From: Himantopus leucocephalus
Taxonomy: Eukaryota; Chordata; Aves; Charadriiformes; Recurvirostridae
DNA length: 64,000 nt
Reading direction: 5' to 3'
Assembly (NCBI GenBank): GCA_003993805.1
Contig: RSEF01000006.1
Coordinates: 27,959,918-28,023,917, forward strand
In this document: positions 63,610-64,000 of the stretch, in pieces
How the letters are laid out: the number at the start of each line of letters is the position of its first letter
Numbering within the stretch: the stretch's first letter is position 1
Made by a program: the position numbers and the translations under genes
The notes under the pieces: generated by a model
Databases searched by the model: none
The model's input: only the letters and a program-made list of their open reading frames with translations
What the model was told of the DNA's origin: nothing

Positions 63610-64000
63610 CTGCAGAAACAGACAGTAATTAACTAAGCCACAACATAGCTGCACTGTGCAAATACTTATTCCCTATGGCCAAACTTCCCCTCCATGGCTT
63701 TAGTCCACTGAAGTCACTAAGCAATCTTGACATCAGGCATCCACAGAGGCAAATAAATTTCTGACTCTACTTAATCTGCACAGAAGCCCTGAGCAAGGTG
63801 ACCGCAAAGTTCTCAAAGGGAGGAGAAACAAGACAGCCCTCGAGCTCAGAGAGTCTCCTTCCAAGTCAAGAGAGAGCACAGAGTACATGTGCTCCAAATA
63901 CCAGAAACTCTGAAAATATTAATGTCTTTATGAAAGGCAGGTGAGTAACCCCTTCCCCAAAACACTTACTTTAGAGAGTGCTCCCCTGACTCCCTGAGAG

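Larger units (their letters stand above)
61434..64000 (-). other. XPNPEP1: 3' part of XPNPEP1 gene (cytosolic Xaa-Pro aminopeptidase 1), three terminal exons
   Basis: Three exons read right to left join in one frame and give the C-terminus of aminopeptidase P1, which removes the N-terminal residue from peptides with proline in second position (for example bradykinin) in the cytosol. Both complete introns are GT-AG: 62823-63532 and 61666-62723, the latter with a GTAAGT donor. All three acceptors have pyrimidine tracts. The order of motifs (PGYYEDGSFGIRIEN, then YNFKNRGSL and EPLTLVPIQTKM, then a tail with EALRWLMRETEPL) matches my memory of vertebrate XPNPEP1. The secreted or membrane paralogue XPNPEP2 and mitochondrial XPNPEP3 have different C-termini. 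The gene runs off the right edge; no further exon was found in 63610-64000, so the window ends in an intron. The left boundary is the nearest candidate poly(A) signal and is not experimentally known. Confidence 0.93.

Noticed and set aside
63610..64000. A further upstream XPNPEP1 exon
   Set aside because: Expected motifs before DEPGYYEDG (for example the GHGVGSFLNVHE segment) are absent on the minus strand, so this is intron.

Overview
This is a vertebrate nuclear window, almost certainly from a bird. The evidence is (i) several pieces of CR1 non-LTR retrotransposon, including the typical avian CR1 3' ends in antisense orientation at about 45884-46163 and 62513-62611, (ii) a solo endogenous-retrovirus LTR at 18307-18831 of a type I recognise from avian genomes, and (iii) the tail of a split, GT-AG spliced vertebrate gene at the right edge. 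There is no prokaryotic or organellar content.

Layout. Positions 1 to about 61400 look like a gene desert. I find no exon, RNA gene or intact mobile element there. It carries a decayed LINE of CR1/L2 type (endonuclease end at 6401-6658, reverse-transcriptase motif at 7973-8044), two weak MIR-like relics (about 15.0 kb and 24.5 kb), the solo LTR with a 5-bp target duplication, a 100-N assembly gap (33715-33814) flanked by the two ends of an antisense CR1, small tandem duplications, simple repeats, and a CpG-island-like block at about 45380-45840. The remaining DNA is unique-looking; some AT-rich stretches could be conserved non-coding elements, but that needs an alignment.

Positions 61434-64000 hold the 3' end of XPNPEP1 (cytosolic Xaa-Pro aminopeptidase 1) on the minus strand: three coding exons (63533-63609, 62724-62822, 61537-61665), the stop codon and candidate poly(A) signals. 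The exons encode the last 101 residues or so of the M24 'pita-bread' catalytic domain, including the last two metal-binding glutamates. From remembered human gene order, XPNPEP1 lies beside a very large gene-poor interval reaching SORCS1; the empty 61 kb downstream of the stop fits that interval. This placement is inference.

No new multi-gene system is visible. The most useful leads are the isolated CpG island inside the desert, two assembly defects lying in repeats (a one-base gap between identical 41-bp copies, and a 100-N gap that probably hides a CR1 body), a 16-T/21-G homopolymer pair, and an 85-codon open fragment of LINE endonuclease.
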